Positions 23,801 through 30,157 of a stretch of 32,185 bases of DNA are shown piece after piece; position 1 is the stretch's first letter, and each line of letters opens with the position of its first letter. Origin of the DNA: Gp6-AA40 sp035647075 (GTDB lineage Bacteria; Acidobacteriota; Vicinamibacteria; Vicinamibacterales; UBA2999); assembly GCA_035647075.1 (NCBI GenBank), contig DASROF010000039.1, positions 1 to 32,185 of the forward strand. Reading direction: 5' to 3'. The notes under the pieces are model-generated. The model made no database searches. It worked only from the letters and a program-made list of their open reading frames with translations, and was not told the origin of the DNA. Both the position numbers and the translations under genes were made by a program.

Positions 23801-24130
23801 GCGGTCGGGCAGACGTTGCTGCGCGACATCATCGCGCGCTTTCACGCGCTGCGAGCGCAGGCGGCGCTGCGTGAGCAGTACGAAACCGGTGAGGTGTTTC
23901 ACGAAGTGCCGTTCACGTTTTCAACGGACGGGCAGATCGTGCGCGGTGCGATCGACTGCGTGATCCGTCAGCGAGACGGCTCCGTACGCATTCTGGAATT
24001 CAAGACCGGGCGTCGCCGCGACGAGCACGGCGCACAGGCAGAGCTCTATCGCCGCGCGGCGGCCGCCGTCTTCCCCGACGAGCCCGTTGTCGTCGAAGTT
24101 GTGTACGCGCTGGATCCCACCGTACGTTGA
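20792..24130 (+). CDS. addA: AddA-like UvrD-family helicase-nuclease
   Basis: An 1112-aa protein from ATG 20792, within the addB end. It has superfamily 1A helicase motifs: Walker A ASAGTGKT (40-47), TFTRKAAAEM (Ia), VDEFQDTSRAQ (DE at 399-400, motif II), GDRKQSIYGFRDAD (III), TIHAAKGLEF (770-779, motif V) and ALTRARDRLYLS (VI). The C-terminal RecB-type nuclease has D1055 (GAIDCV) and E1069-x-K1071 (LEFKTG), followed by QAELYRRAA. It is the motor and second nuclease of the AddAB complex. Oddity: residues about 912-920 are encoded by a perfect palindrome that adds GGRPEDRP just before a variable linker, without breaking the frame. Confidence 0.9.
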   Translation: MSNSFRLPFEEPSLQERIDERDRAGRERAVDPRFNVALEASAGTGKTRVLVDRYVNLLRAGVDPGNILAITFTRKAAAEMRERILVTLRTAAERGEIPAVRWRELRDRTADINISTIDAFCLSLLREFPLEADLDPGFSMADEVEVPRLVEESLDRSLRICRALAREDDAVALVFAQLSERRARRGLAALLQRRIVAPAVLDRFLARGRKDLTVASAAAHGAAALTTVLRRMSGGLDRFLETGPPEPAFLWLARQLQALDRQVEGGVPLDPAAVHAAFAAAREYFLTQEGKPRVRLTVASARFASDATWRSHRDLVVGNASEVLRAWQGYRRELNVLVSRGVRRMFAIAEKEYRRTLDAHAVVDFHDVLLKALQLLRQMEEFAQSRYRLESRYHHVLVDEFQDTSRAQWELVELLIASWGEGAGLAHSGPLQPSVFIVGDRKQSIYGFRDADVSVLREASGHLERLRPDGDVHRSISRSFRSVPALLSFANDVCQTLDSGLPRPDAFRYDETDRFPIDEGVRADQTLGLVPGDTPEACAELVADEIARLVKEGTPVRDRDTGIRRPIRPGDVAILFRTRESHREFEQALERRGVASYVYKGLGFFDSDEVKDVLALLRYLADPTSDLRAAAVMRSGFGRVSDEALRRLAPGIAMRLRRPEPPAVDLHDDDRAALDVARRSLHRWCGLVDRLPPAELLDLILEESAYAIELRGARMAYARENLKKMRAIIRRIQNRGYATMARIADHLDRLAVGDEPNAVIDAFDAVNLMTIHAAKGLEFPAVFLVNAARGTGNRRDTIRIAGGRDDDDISVAVGDYRSEADEDAAAREREETKRLFYVALTRARDRLYLSTALKEGRVQPGRGSLAEVWPASLLDAFVAAYTGSGQVEWIGTAGAVHTFHVVSGFETPPLEGGRPEDRPQPTDVATDFDRIVDTCPVRRSVATVVAASASGVVPDGTGAASDLLLGLLVHRLLQRFGMTVVVEDGLLISTVEAMLRRERHVDAAVGQTLLRDIIARFHALRAQAALREQYETGEVFHEVPFTFSTDGQIVRGAIDCVIRQRDGSVRILEFKTGRRRDEHGAQAELYRRAAAAVFPDEPVVVEVVYALDPTVR
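23526..23549. repeat. Palindromic element embedded in frame within addA
   Basis: GAGGCCGA-cctgaaga-TCGGCCTC: a perfect 8-bp inverted repeat with an 8-nt loop. It sits in the linker between helicase and nuclease domains of AddA, where extra residues are tolerated. The form (GGCCGACC...GGTCGGCC type) resembles short GC-rich palindromes I have seen scattered in acidobacterial DNA; that memory is not a database result. It is related in style, not sequence, to the 928-951 and 29998-30020 pair. Confidence 0.45.
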
Positions 24131-24248
24131 TCGTCGTCAGAGGTGTCACAAAAACTTCTCGCGTTGAGATCAGGAAAAGATCACAATACCCGCGTCGTTT
24201 AGCCTAGGCTGGAACCAGACGGAGATTTCCGAAGTCTAAAAGAGATAC
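24131..24248 (+). promoter_or_regulatory. Intergenic region upstream of a small unknown gene
   Basis: AT-richer than its surroundings. It contains a perfect 10-bp palindrome AGCCTAGGCT (24201-24210) and two AGATCA copies 11 bp apart (from about 24166 and 24177). A TTGAGA with a weak -10 (TACCCG) 17 bp later is a poor promoter guess. AAAGAGAT just before the ATG may serve as ribosome site. There is no terminator after addA. Confidence 0.3.
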
Positions 24249-24488
24249 ATGAACATTTCATCCACGCCCGCTCGCGACCGCGCTGCAGCTATGACGTTGC
24301 TCGCCCTGGAAACGATGCCGTGCGGCTGCGTGGCCGGCGTGTATCAGGCGCGACCGACGGTAGTCGAGGTCGAGTTCGTCGAAGCGAAAGGACCGCATTG
24401 CGTGTTTGCACGACATCGCGCAGGCCACGTCACACGCCTCGGCGTGCCCGAATCGCTCGTCGTGGAGACCGGCGAACCGCTCGTCTGA
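24249..24488 (+). CDS. Small protein of unknown function (79 aa)
   Basis: ATG 24249 follows an AAAGAGAT ribosome-site-like sequence by a few bases. The 79-aa product has a variable N-terminus (MNISSTPARDRAAAMTLLAL), then a compact beta-rich part: METMPCGC-type turn (C25, C27), VYQARPTVVEVEFVEAKG, HCVFARHRAGHVTRL and a closing VVETGEPLV. No membrane helix or signal. I do not recognise a family. An own upstream region and a good terminator behind it support a real single-gene unit. Confidence 0.55.
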   Translation: MNISSTPARDRAAAMTLLALETMPCGCVAGVYQARPTVVEVEFVEAKGPHCVFARHRAGHVTRLGVPESLVVETGEPLV

Positions 24489-24501
24489 GCGCCAGAGCGG
24501 G

Positions 24502-24537
24502 AAAAGCCGGCCCAGCAGGGCCCGGCAGGCCTTTTTC
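24502..24537 (+). terminator. Intrinsic terminator after the 79-aa gene
   Basis: GCCGGCCC-agca-GGGCCCGGC forms a strong GC stem (one bulged C), followed shortly by a CTTTTTCT tract at 24531-24537. It lies 14 nt after the stop codon. Confidence 0.7.
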
Positions 24538-24553
24538 TAGGCCGAATTCTGCA

Positions 24554-24582
24554 TTGCTCCGCCGCACCCCATCCCATACAAT
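24554..24582 (+). promoter_or_regulatory. Promoter for the zinc-ribbon gene
   Basis: TACAAT at 24577-24582 is a good -10. TTGCTC at 24554-24559, 17 bp upstream, is a half-matching -35. The predicted start near 24589 gives a leader of about 35 nt carrying GAGGAG at 24612-24617. Confidence 0.5.
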
Positions 24583-24623
24583 CAGGATTGGGGGTTCTAT
24601 TGACGACCAAAGAGGAGACCCGC

Positions 24624-24845
24624 GTGACCTTGACCTGTCCCAGTTGTGGGAACGATCAGAACTTTCTGGTGAAGACGCTGCAGATGCACGTCGTTCATCT
24701 GGAAGATTCCCGCGTCGAGGTGTCAGAGGAAGAGCGGCCGCAGGTACTGGAAGTGCTGTGCGACGAGTGTGAGACCGCGCTGAATTTCGACGAGATGGAC
24801 GACCAGATCCAGAAGGAACTGCGGCTGACGCTGGGCGCCCGATAG
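24624..24845 (+). CDS. Small zinc-ribbon protein of unknown role
   Basis: A 73-aa protein. GTG 24624 was chosen because GAGGAG is 6 nt upstream and the product then begins MTLTCPSCGN. Two CxxC pairs, C5/C8 (CPSC) and C46/C49 (CDEC), would bind one zinc ion. Between them is an acidic hairpin (LEDSRVEVSEEERP) and after them an acidic helix (NFDEMDDQIQKEL). It looks like a free-standing zinc ribbon that binds protein or nucleic acid. No partner can be named. The gene is flanked by a promoter and by a 178-bp gap. Confidence 0.65.
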   Translation: MTLTCPSCGNDQNFLVKTLQMHVVHLEDSRVEVSEEERPQVLEVLCDECETALNFDEMDDQIQKELRLTLGAR

Positions 24846-24982
24846 CGGGCGCAGCCGTACCTCAGATTCAGGTCCGCGGCTCGCGGACGATTCAATCATC
24901 GGCTTCCTCGACATCATCGCATCCAGGGCAAACCGATTCGCGCTGCGGTGACGTCCGTCTGCGACGTCCCCGGCGCGCGCCA

Positions 24983-25011
24983 TTGACTTCTCCCCGATCG
25001 ATCCCTATCGT
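24983..25011 (+). promoter_or_regulatory. Promoter ahead of the DnaJ-like gene
   Basis: TTGACT (24983-24988) and TATCGT (25006-25011) are 17 bp apart. The start would fall near 25018, only about 6 nt before ATG 25024, so either the message is nearly leaderless or translation begins at ATG 25069. The remainder of the 24846-25023 gap shows nothing else. Confidence 0.55.
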
Positions 25012-25023
25012 AACCACAGACTG

Positions 25024-25485
25024 ATGCGCGGACACACCTTCCCGCGACGGGGCGGACCTGCCGCCGTGATGACGCGAGATGCCTCGCACGAGGATGCGAA
25101 CTGGTTTGCGGACGAGGTGTGCATCGACTTTCCGTCGCTCGCGCCGGCGATCGCACGAGTGCGCCAGTCATTTCTCGCCGACGAGCGCCCGCCGACGCTC
25201 CGCGCCGCTGTCGAGTTGACCGATCGCGAAGCGGCGTCCGGCACCACGGTTCCCCTTGACGTGCCGGTGCACTGCACCTGCAGCGAATGCGGCGGCCGCG
25301 GTGAGTCGTGGACGGAGACGTGCTCCCGGTGTCAGGGCGGCGGCTGCGAGCTGTTGCAGCATGCCGTGCACGTCACCGTGCCAGCCGGTGTCCGCAACGG
25401 AGCGCGGTTTTACTTCACCGTGACCCCTCGCCATAACCGTTCGACACGGATCGAGCTCCACGTCATCGTGGCAGCCGGCCGCTAA
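25024..25485 (+). CDS. DnaJ-like protein lacking a J domain
   Basis: A 153-aa protein (ATG 25069 possible). Residues about 60-150 follow DnaJ's substrate-binding region: AAVELTDREAASGTTVPLDV, then cysteines C84, C86, C89 (CTCSECGGRG) and C100, C103 (CSRCQGGG), then VHVTVPAGVRNGARFYF, the strand and loop seen in DnaJ C-terminal domain I. There is no J domain and no HPD motif, and only two of DnaJ's four zinc motifs. It cannot stimulate DnaK in the usual way, so it may bind clients or compete with true DnaJ. The N-terminal 55 residues are unlike anything I know. No dnaK or grpE is nearby. Confidence 0.7.
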   Translation: MRGHTFPRRGGPAAVMTRDASHEDANWFADEVCIDFPSLAPAIARVRQSFLADERPPTLRAAVELTDREAASGTTVPLDVPVHCTCSECGGRGESWTETCSRCQGGGCELLQHAVHVTVPAGVRNGARFYFTVTPRHNRSTRIELHVIVAAGR

Positions 25486-25500
25486 TCCAGCAGCCCAGGC

Positions 25501-25881
25501 GTGGAACGGCACGTGAATCTTCTCGGCACTCTTGCGACGCTGTGGGGCGCACTCGCCATGCTCGTCGGCGTGTCGATGCTCCTGCTGTCCGCAGGCGCAT
25601 TGGCTGAGCTGCTAGCACCCGCCGCGAATCGGGTGGACATCGCAGCTGGTCTCACGGCGGCCATGTTCGTCCTGGTTGGCATCTTCGCGCTGGCGTGGGG
25701 CGGCGCTCATATCTGGGCCGCAGTGCTGATGAAGCGTCGTCGTCCGCTCGGACGGGTACTCTCGCTGGCGCTGGCGATCGTCAACCTGCTCGTCCTGCCG
25801 TTTGGCACCGCGTTCGCCGCCTACGCCTTCTGGGTGCTCCTTCGAGACGACGGGCGCCGCCTGTTCGAGCCGGCAAGATAA
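25501..25881 (+). CDS. Small multi-pass membrane protein of unknown function
   Basis: A 126-aa protein from GTG 25501, 15 nt after the previous stop. Four hydrophobic segments (about 8-36, 46-68, then 82-97 and 98-113) with a basic loop MKRRRPLGR between the second and third. The 'GRVLSLALAIVNLLVLPFGT' with 'AYAFWVLLRDD' ending resembles a common uncharacterised family of small membrane proteins. No catalytic residues are evident. It probably shares a transcript with its upstream neighbour and perhaps with mrp 9 nt downstream. Confidence 0.65.
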   Translation: MERHVNLLGTLATLWGALAMLVGVSMLLLSAGALAELLAPAANRVDIAAGLTAAMFVLVGIFALAWGGAHIWAAVLMKRRRPLGRVLSLALAIVNLLVLPFGTAFAAYAFWVLLRDDGRRLFEPAR

Positions 25882-25890
25882 GATCGGTTC

Positions 25891-26991
25891 ATGTCATCCC
25901 AGCCCGACCGCGACGCGGTATTGAACGCGTTGCGGGTCGTCGTCGATCCCGATATTCGCCGCGATATTGTCACCCTCGGTTTCGTCAAGGATTTGTCGAT
26001 CTCGAATGACCGTGTGTCCTTCACGATCGAGCTGACCACGCCGGCGTGTCCGGTGAAGGAGCAGCTTCGCGAGCAGGCCGCCACGGCCGTTCGCGCCGTC
26101 GCCGGCGTCAATCAGGTTGACGTTCAGATGACGGCGAAGGTCCGTTCGGCATCTGCGCCCGAAACCGGTCGCCCGCCATTGCCCGGCGTCAAGAACGTGA
26201 TTGCCGTCGGTGCGGGGAAGGGCGGCGTTGGCAAGACGACAGTCGCCGTCAACCTTGCGCTCGCGCTGGCGAAGTGCGGCAGCCGCGTTGGCCTGCTCGA
26301 TGGCGACATCTACGGCCCGAACATTCCTCTGATGATGGGGATCAACACGCAACTGACGACCGACGGCAAACAGATCGTCCCGGCCGAGAAGTACGGCGTG
26401 CAGGTGGTCTCGATCGGATTCCTCACCCAGGACGATGCGCCCATCATCTGGAGAGGGCCGATGCTCCATGGCGCCATCCAGCAGTTCTTCCGGGAAGTGG
26501 CTTGGCGCGATCTCGATTACCTGATCGTCGATATGCCGCCTGGCACCGGCGACGTCGCACTGAGCATGAGCCAGACGGTTCCTGTCGTCGGATCGATTGT
26601 CGTCACCACGCCGCAGCAGGTATCGCTCTCGGACAGCCGGCGAGCCGTGCGGATGTATCAGAAGCTGAACATTCCGACGATCGGCATTGTCGAGAACATG
26701 AGCTATTACCAGTGCACCAACTGCCATCATGAGGCCGACATCTTCGGTCACGGTGGTGGAGAAAAGCTGGCGACGGAGCTCGACGTGCCGTTCCTCGGAC
26801 GGCTGCCGATCTATCAGCCCATTCGAGAGGGCAGCGATGCCGGAATTCCACTGGTTATCGCGGAACCCGCATCGGCGGCGGCCAGAGCCTTCCTGACGCT
26901 GGCGGAACGTGCCGCGGCGCAGGTGTCTATCGCCGCACACAAGAACGCTGAAGCCAACCGCGGAAAGATTCCGCTTATTCCGGTTCGATAA
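25891..26991 (+). CDS. mrp: Mrp/ApbC (NBP35-type) Fe-S cluster carrier ATPase
   Basis: A 366-aa protein from ATG 25891. An N-terminal MIP18/DUF59 domain (about 7-85, 'VVVDPDIRRDIVTLGFVKDL', TPACPVKEQL) is followed by the P-loop ATPase: deviant Walker A GKGGVGKT (109-116), LDGDIYGPNIP, VDMPPGTGD and ENMSYYQC. The paired C275 and C278 (CTNC) are the bridging cluster ligands. The protein delivers Fe-S clusters to cytoplasmic enzymes. It complements the ErpA-like carrier 21 kb away and could supply AddB and the fumarase. The tail after about 345 is basic and variable. Confidence 0.92.
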   Translation: MSSQPDRDAVLNALRVVVDPDIRRDIVTLGFVKDLSISNDRVSFTIELTTPACPVKEQLREQAATAVRAVAGVNQVDVQMTAKVRSASAPETGRPPLPGVKNVIAVGAGKGGVGKTTVAVNLALALAKCGSRVGLLDGDIYGPNIPLMMGINTQLTTDGKQIVPAEKYGVQVVSIGFLTQDDAPIIWRGPMLHGAIQQFFREVAWRDLDYLIVDMPPGTGDVALSMSQTVPVVGSIVVTTPQQVSLSDSRRAVRMYQKLNIPTIGIVENMSYYQCTNCHHEADIFGHGGGEKLATELDVPFLGRLPIYQPIREGSDAGIPLVIAEPASAAARAFLTLAERAAAQVSIAAHKNAEANRGKIPLIPVR

Positions 26992-27012
26992 CCGGGTCCT
27001 GCGATCGCCATA

Positions 27013-28326
27013 GTGACCTCGCCGACCCTCCCGTTCACCAAGCACACCCTCGCCAACGGCCTGGACGTCATCGTCCACGAAGCGCACCAGGTGCCGATCG
27101 TTGCGATCAACATCTGGTACCACGTCGGGTCGAAAGACGAACGCCCCGGCCGGACCGGCTTCGCCCATCTCTTCGAGCACCTGATGTTCGAGGGGTCGGA
27201 GCACCACCCCGGCGGCTACTTTCCGCCGCTGCAGCAGGCTGGAGCGCTGCTGAACGGTTCGACCAATACGGATCGCACCAACTACTGGGAGGTCGTGCCG
27301 ACCAGTGCCGTCGAACTTGCCCTGTGGATGGAATCGGACCGGATGGGATACCTCCTGCCGGCGGTCACCGCGGAGCGATTCGAAACGCAGCGCGACGTGG
27401 TCCTGAACGAGCGGCGGCAGAACTACGAGAACCGTCCCTACGGAATGGCGATGATGGCAATCACGTCGACGCTGTACCCACCGGATCACCCGTATCACTG
27501 GATGACCATCGGGGCGGCGGACGACATCAAGGCGATGCGGCTCGACGACGTGCACGAGTTCTTCCGGACGTACTACCACCCCGCGAATGCGTCGCTGACG
27601 CTGGCCGGAGCGATTGACACGCCTCGTGCGATGGAGCTTGCGGAACGCTACTTCGGTGATCTCCGCCCCGGACCTGCACCTGCGCAGGTCACGGCTGCCG
27701 CGACCCTGACGCGCGAGCATCGTCTCGTGCTGGAGGATCGTGTCGAGTTGCCGCGCGTCTACATGGCGTGGCATTCGCCGGCGATGTTCGCGGACGGCGA
27801 TGCGGAGATGGACCTGCTCGGGGATCTGCTCGCGAACGGCAAAACGTCACGCCTGTATCGCACGCTGGTGTATGAGCGGCGGATTGCCATCGATGTGTCC
27901 GCGTATCAGGGTTCGCGGGAGCTGGCGGGCTTCTTCCTCGTCGCTGCCACCGCGGCACCAGGACAGTCGCTGACCGATATCGCGACCGCGATTGACAGCG
28001 AGCTGCACGCTGTCATCAACGATGGTCCGACGGACGCCGAGATGCAGCGGGCGGCGGCGCAAGTCGAGGCGCACTTCCTCTATCGCCTGCAGACCGTCGG
28101 GGGCTTTGGCGGTAAGTCCGATCAGTTGAACGCCTATAACGTGTTCTGTGGTGACCCTGGCTACTTCTCACAGGACTTGACGCGCTACACGAGTGCTACC
28201 CGAGAGAGTGTTCAGGCGGCTGCGGCCCGCCTGCTACGGGTGGACGCGCGTGTGGTCCTCAGCGTTGTGCCCAACGGCCAGCCAGCGCTGGCGCTGGCCG
28301 GTTCCGAGCCCGTGTCGGTGTCCTGA
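27013..28326 (+). CDS. M16 zinc peptidase, catalytic member of a pair
   Basis: A 437-aa protein from GTG 27013. Its inverted zinc motif is HLFEH (H52, E55, H56), with the third ligand E133 exactly 76 residues after H56 (VVLNERRQN), as in processing-peptidase-like M16 enzymes. Further family parts are the ANGLDVIVHE start, the DRTNYWEVVP edge strand, 'HPYHWMTIGAADDIKAM', and the substrate strand YYHPANASLTLAG. No signal peptide is seen, so a cytoplasmic site is inferred unless the start is missed. The stop overlaps the next gene by one base (TGATG), and the two should form a heterodimer. Confidence 0.9.
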   Translation: MTSPTLPFTKHTLANGLDVIVHEAHQVPIVAINIWYHVGSKDERPGRTGFAHLFEHLMFEGSEHHPGGYFPPLQQAGALLNGSTNTDRTNYWEVVPTSAVELALWMESDRMGYLLPAVTAERFETQRDVVLNERRQNYENRPYGMAMMAITSTLYPPDHPYHWMTIGAADDIKAMRLDDVHEFFRTYYHPANASLTLAGAIDTPRAMELAERYFGDLRPGPAPAQVTAAATLTREHRLVLEDRVELPRVYMAWHSPAMFADGDAEMDLLGDLLANGKTSRLYRTLVYERRIAIDVSAYQGSRELAGFFLVAATAAPGQSLTDIATAIDSELHAVINDGPTDAEMQRAAAQVEAHFLYRLQTVGGFGGKSDQLNAYNVFCGDPGYFSQDLTRYTSATRESVQAAAARLLRVDARVVLSVVPNGQPALALAGSEPVSVS

Positions 28327-29696
28327 TGGCCGTTGACCGTTCATCCCCGCCTCCCGTAGGGAACGATCCGCTCTTTCACTTTCCAGAGATCGTCCGGCAC
28401 ACACTGGCGAATGGCCTGGATCTGCGCACCATCGAACACCGCGCGGCGCCGGTCGTGACGCTGGTCATCCAGATTGAAGCGGGCTCGGGCGCTGACCCGG
28501 GCAACCAGGAGGGGTTGGCCGCGATCACGGCGGACATGGTCGACGAGGGTACGGGCTCGCTGAGCGCGATCGACGTGTCGGATGCCCTCTCACGAATCGG
28601 CGGCGATTACGACGTAGAAGTCGGGGCCGACGTGGTCACATTCGGTCTCACCACACTGGCTCGCTTCGCCGATCGCGGCGCGACGCTGCTGGCGGATCTG
28701 ATCACGCGTCCGAGTCTGCGCGAAACCGATTTCACGCGTGTGCGCCAGCTGCGACTCGATCGGCTGCGGCAGATGAAGGACGTGGCGCCGGCCGTCGCCG
28801 AACGCGCATTTCTCCGCCTCATCTATGGAGCGCATCCGTACGGCCATCTCTCGATCGGAAACGACGCGGCGCTGCATGCCGTCTCGATTGCCGATGTCGC
28901 TGCATTTCACAGCGGCCGATTCGTCCCTTCGCAATCGACGATGGTGATCGCCGGCGATATGACGCATCAGGAGATGCGCGCGCTGGCGGAAGGGTCGTTC
29001 GGCGGCTGGACGAACAGCCCCACTCCTGTCGCGTGGGGACGCGCCAGCGAGATCGAGCCGCCCGCCGAGTCGGGTACGCGGCTGGCGATCGTGCCTCGCG
29101 AACGCGCGGCACAATCTGAGCTGCGCATTGGACACCTCGCCGTGCGGCGCAATACCCCAGACTATTCAGCGCTGCTCGTGATGAACTCGGTATTGGGCGG
29201 GCAGTTCGTCAGCCGCGTGAATCTGAAGCTCCGGGAGGAGAAGGGCTATACCTACGGTGCTCGAACAGGATTCGACTGGCGCCGCGGACGCGCACCGTTT
29301 GCGGTCCACACCAGCGTTCATACCGCAGCGACCGCGGACGCCGTCAAGGACGCTCATGCAGAGATCGAAGGCCTTCGCGGGGCAAGGCCGGTGACCGAAA
29401 AAGAGCTGTCACTCGCCAAAGCCTCGCTGACCCGCGGTTACCCGCGGAATTTCGAGACTGCGGGCAATGTTGCCCGCGCCGTCGCTCAGCTTGCACTCTA
29501 CGGCCTCCCGGATACGTATTTTCAGGAGTTCATGCCGAAAGTGAATGCGGTGACCGGCGACGATGTAACACGGGTGGCAGCCACCCACCTCGACCCCTCC
29601 CGGCTGACCACGCTCGTGGTTGGCGATCACGCGGCCATTGCGGAGTCGCTCAACCGTCTGGTCGGGGATGCGCTCGTGATTTCACCGGAAATCTGA
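28326..29696 (+). CDS. M16 peptidase-like subunit without zinc site
   Basis: A 456-aa protein from ATG 28326. It has the M16 fold start (HTLANGLDLRTIEHRAAPVV), but the HxxEH site is replaced around ITADMVDEGT, so it should not bind zinc. It keeps the R/Y motif LREEKGYTYGAR near residue 305, which holds substrate in the closed chamber of M16 dimers. Such inactive partners are usual in bacterial M16B pairs. It is translationally coupled to the active subunit and probably completes the active peptidase. Substrate unknown; peptide or misfolded-protein degradation is the family theme. Confidence 0.9.
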   Translation: MAVDRSSPPPVGNDPLFHFPEIVRHTLANGLDLRTIEHRAAPVVTLVIQIEAGSGADPGNQEGLAAITADMVDEGTGSLSAIDVSDALSRIGGDYDVEVGADVVTFGLTTLARFADRGATLLADLITRPSLRETDFTRVRQLRLDRLRQMKDVAPAVAERAFLRLIYGAHPYGHLSIGNDAALHAVSIADVAAFHSGRFVPSQSTMVIAGDMTHQEMRALAEGSFGGWTNSPTPVAWGRASEIEPPAESGTRLAIVPRERAAQSELRIGHLAVRRNTPDYSALLVMNSVLGGQFVSRVNLKLREEKGYTYGARTGFDWRRGRAPFAVHTSVHTAATADAVKDAHAEIEGLRGARPVTEKELSLAKASLTRGYPRNFETAGNVARAVAQLALYGLPDTYFQEFMPKVNAVTGDDVTRVAATHLDPSRLTTLVVGDHAAIAESLNRLVGDALVISPEI

Positions 29697-29754
29697 TATG
29701 CGGGAAGTGCTGCTGGACGGGCGTGCTAGGCTGATTCTTCCGCAGAGTCGCAAT

Positions 29755-29991
29755 ATGGACGTGCTCGACCCACCTCAAGACAATCCTGATCGAGGGCTCG
29801 ACCGGGTCACCAGTCTCGGCGTGTTGATCGCGATTTTCTCGGCCCTGATAGCCGGCGCAATCATCTGGCTGGTGGTGACCGATCCCGTCACCGTCGCCAG
29901 CGCAGTCGAAGGCGGTGAAGTGTCGCCCCTCGTGCGTCGTCTCGCCGAAGTGCTCTACAACGCGCTGTCCGGACTCCTCGCCTACCTGTAG
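29755..29991 (+). CDS. Small single-pass membrane protein of unknown function
   Basis: A 78-aa product from ATG 29755. The alternative ATG 29698, two bases after the peptidase stop, would give 97 aa. From 29755 it has an acidic N-terminus (MDVLDPPQDNPDRGLDRV), one clear helix (LGVLIAIFSALIAGAIIWLVV, about 22-42) and a polar, then amphipathic C-terminus (VEGGEVSPLVRRLAEVLYN). I do not recognise a family. Likely same transcript as the peptidase pair. Confidence 0.5.
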   Translation: MDVLDPPQDNPDRGLDRVTSLGVLIAIFSALIAGAIIWLVVTDPVTVASAVEGGEVSPLVRRLAEVLYNALSGLLAYL

Positions 29992-29997
29992 CGCGTC

Positions 29998-30020
29998 GTA
30001 GTGTCCGCCTTCAGGCTGAC
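29998..30020 (+). repeat. Second copy of the GTAGTGTCCGCC palindrome
   Basis: GTAGTGTCCGCCTTCAGGCTGAC matches the minus strand of 928-951 except for one base gap and one substitution. It lies 6 nt after the small membrane protein's stop. It forms an imperfect hairpin (GTCCGCC/GGCTGAC, one mismatch). Confidence 0.5.
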
Positions 30021-30098
30021 CTGGAGACAGAGCATCCCACCCTCTCCGTTACAGCTGATCGCCGGGGGAAGCGATAGCTCGTCTGCCGCCTACAAAAA
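30021..30098. other. Spacer between two structures
   Basis: No gene, promoter or repeat seen. Confidence 0.5.
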
Positions 30099-30139
30099 AG
30101 TTAAGGGACAGAGAACGGCTGCTCTCTGTCCCTTTAACT
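30094..30139 (-). terminator. Strong terminator of the exported-protein operon, probably bidirectional
   Basis: AGTTAAGGGACAGAG pairs with CTCTGTCCCTTTAACT across an 8-10-nt loop (30100-30139), a 15-bp stem with one bulged T. On the minus strand it is followed by CTTTTTTG, a proper T-tract 20 nt after the stop at 30158. On the plus strand it can end the M16 unit only weakly. The long GGGACAGAG arms also recall REP-type elements. Confidence 0.75.
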
Positions 30140-30157
30140 GCGACTTTCCGTCAGTGC

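Noticed and set aside
25894..27774. 626-codon minus-strand open frame
   Set aside because: Shadow of mrp and the M16 gene, with no recognisable domain.
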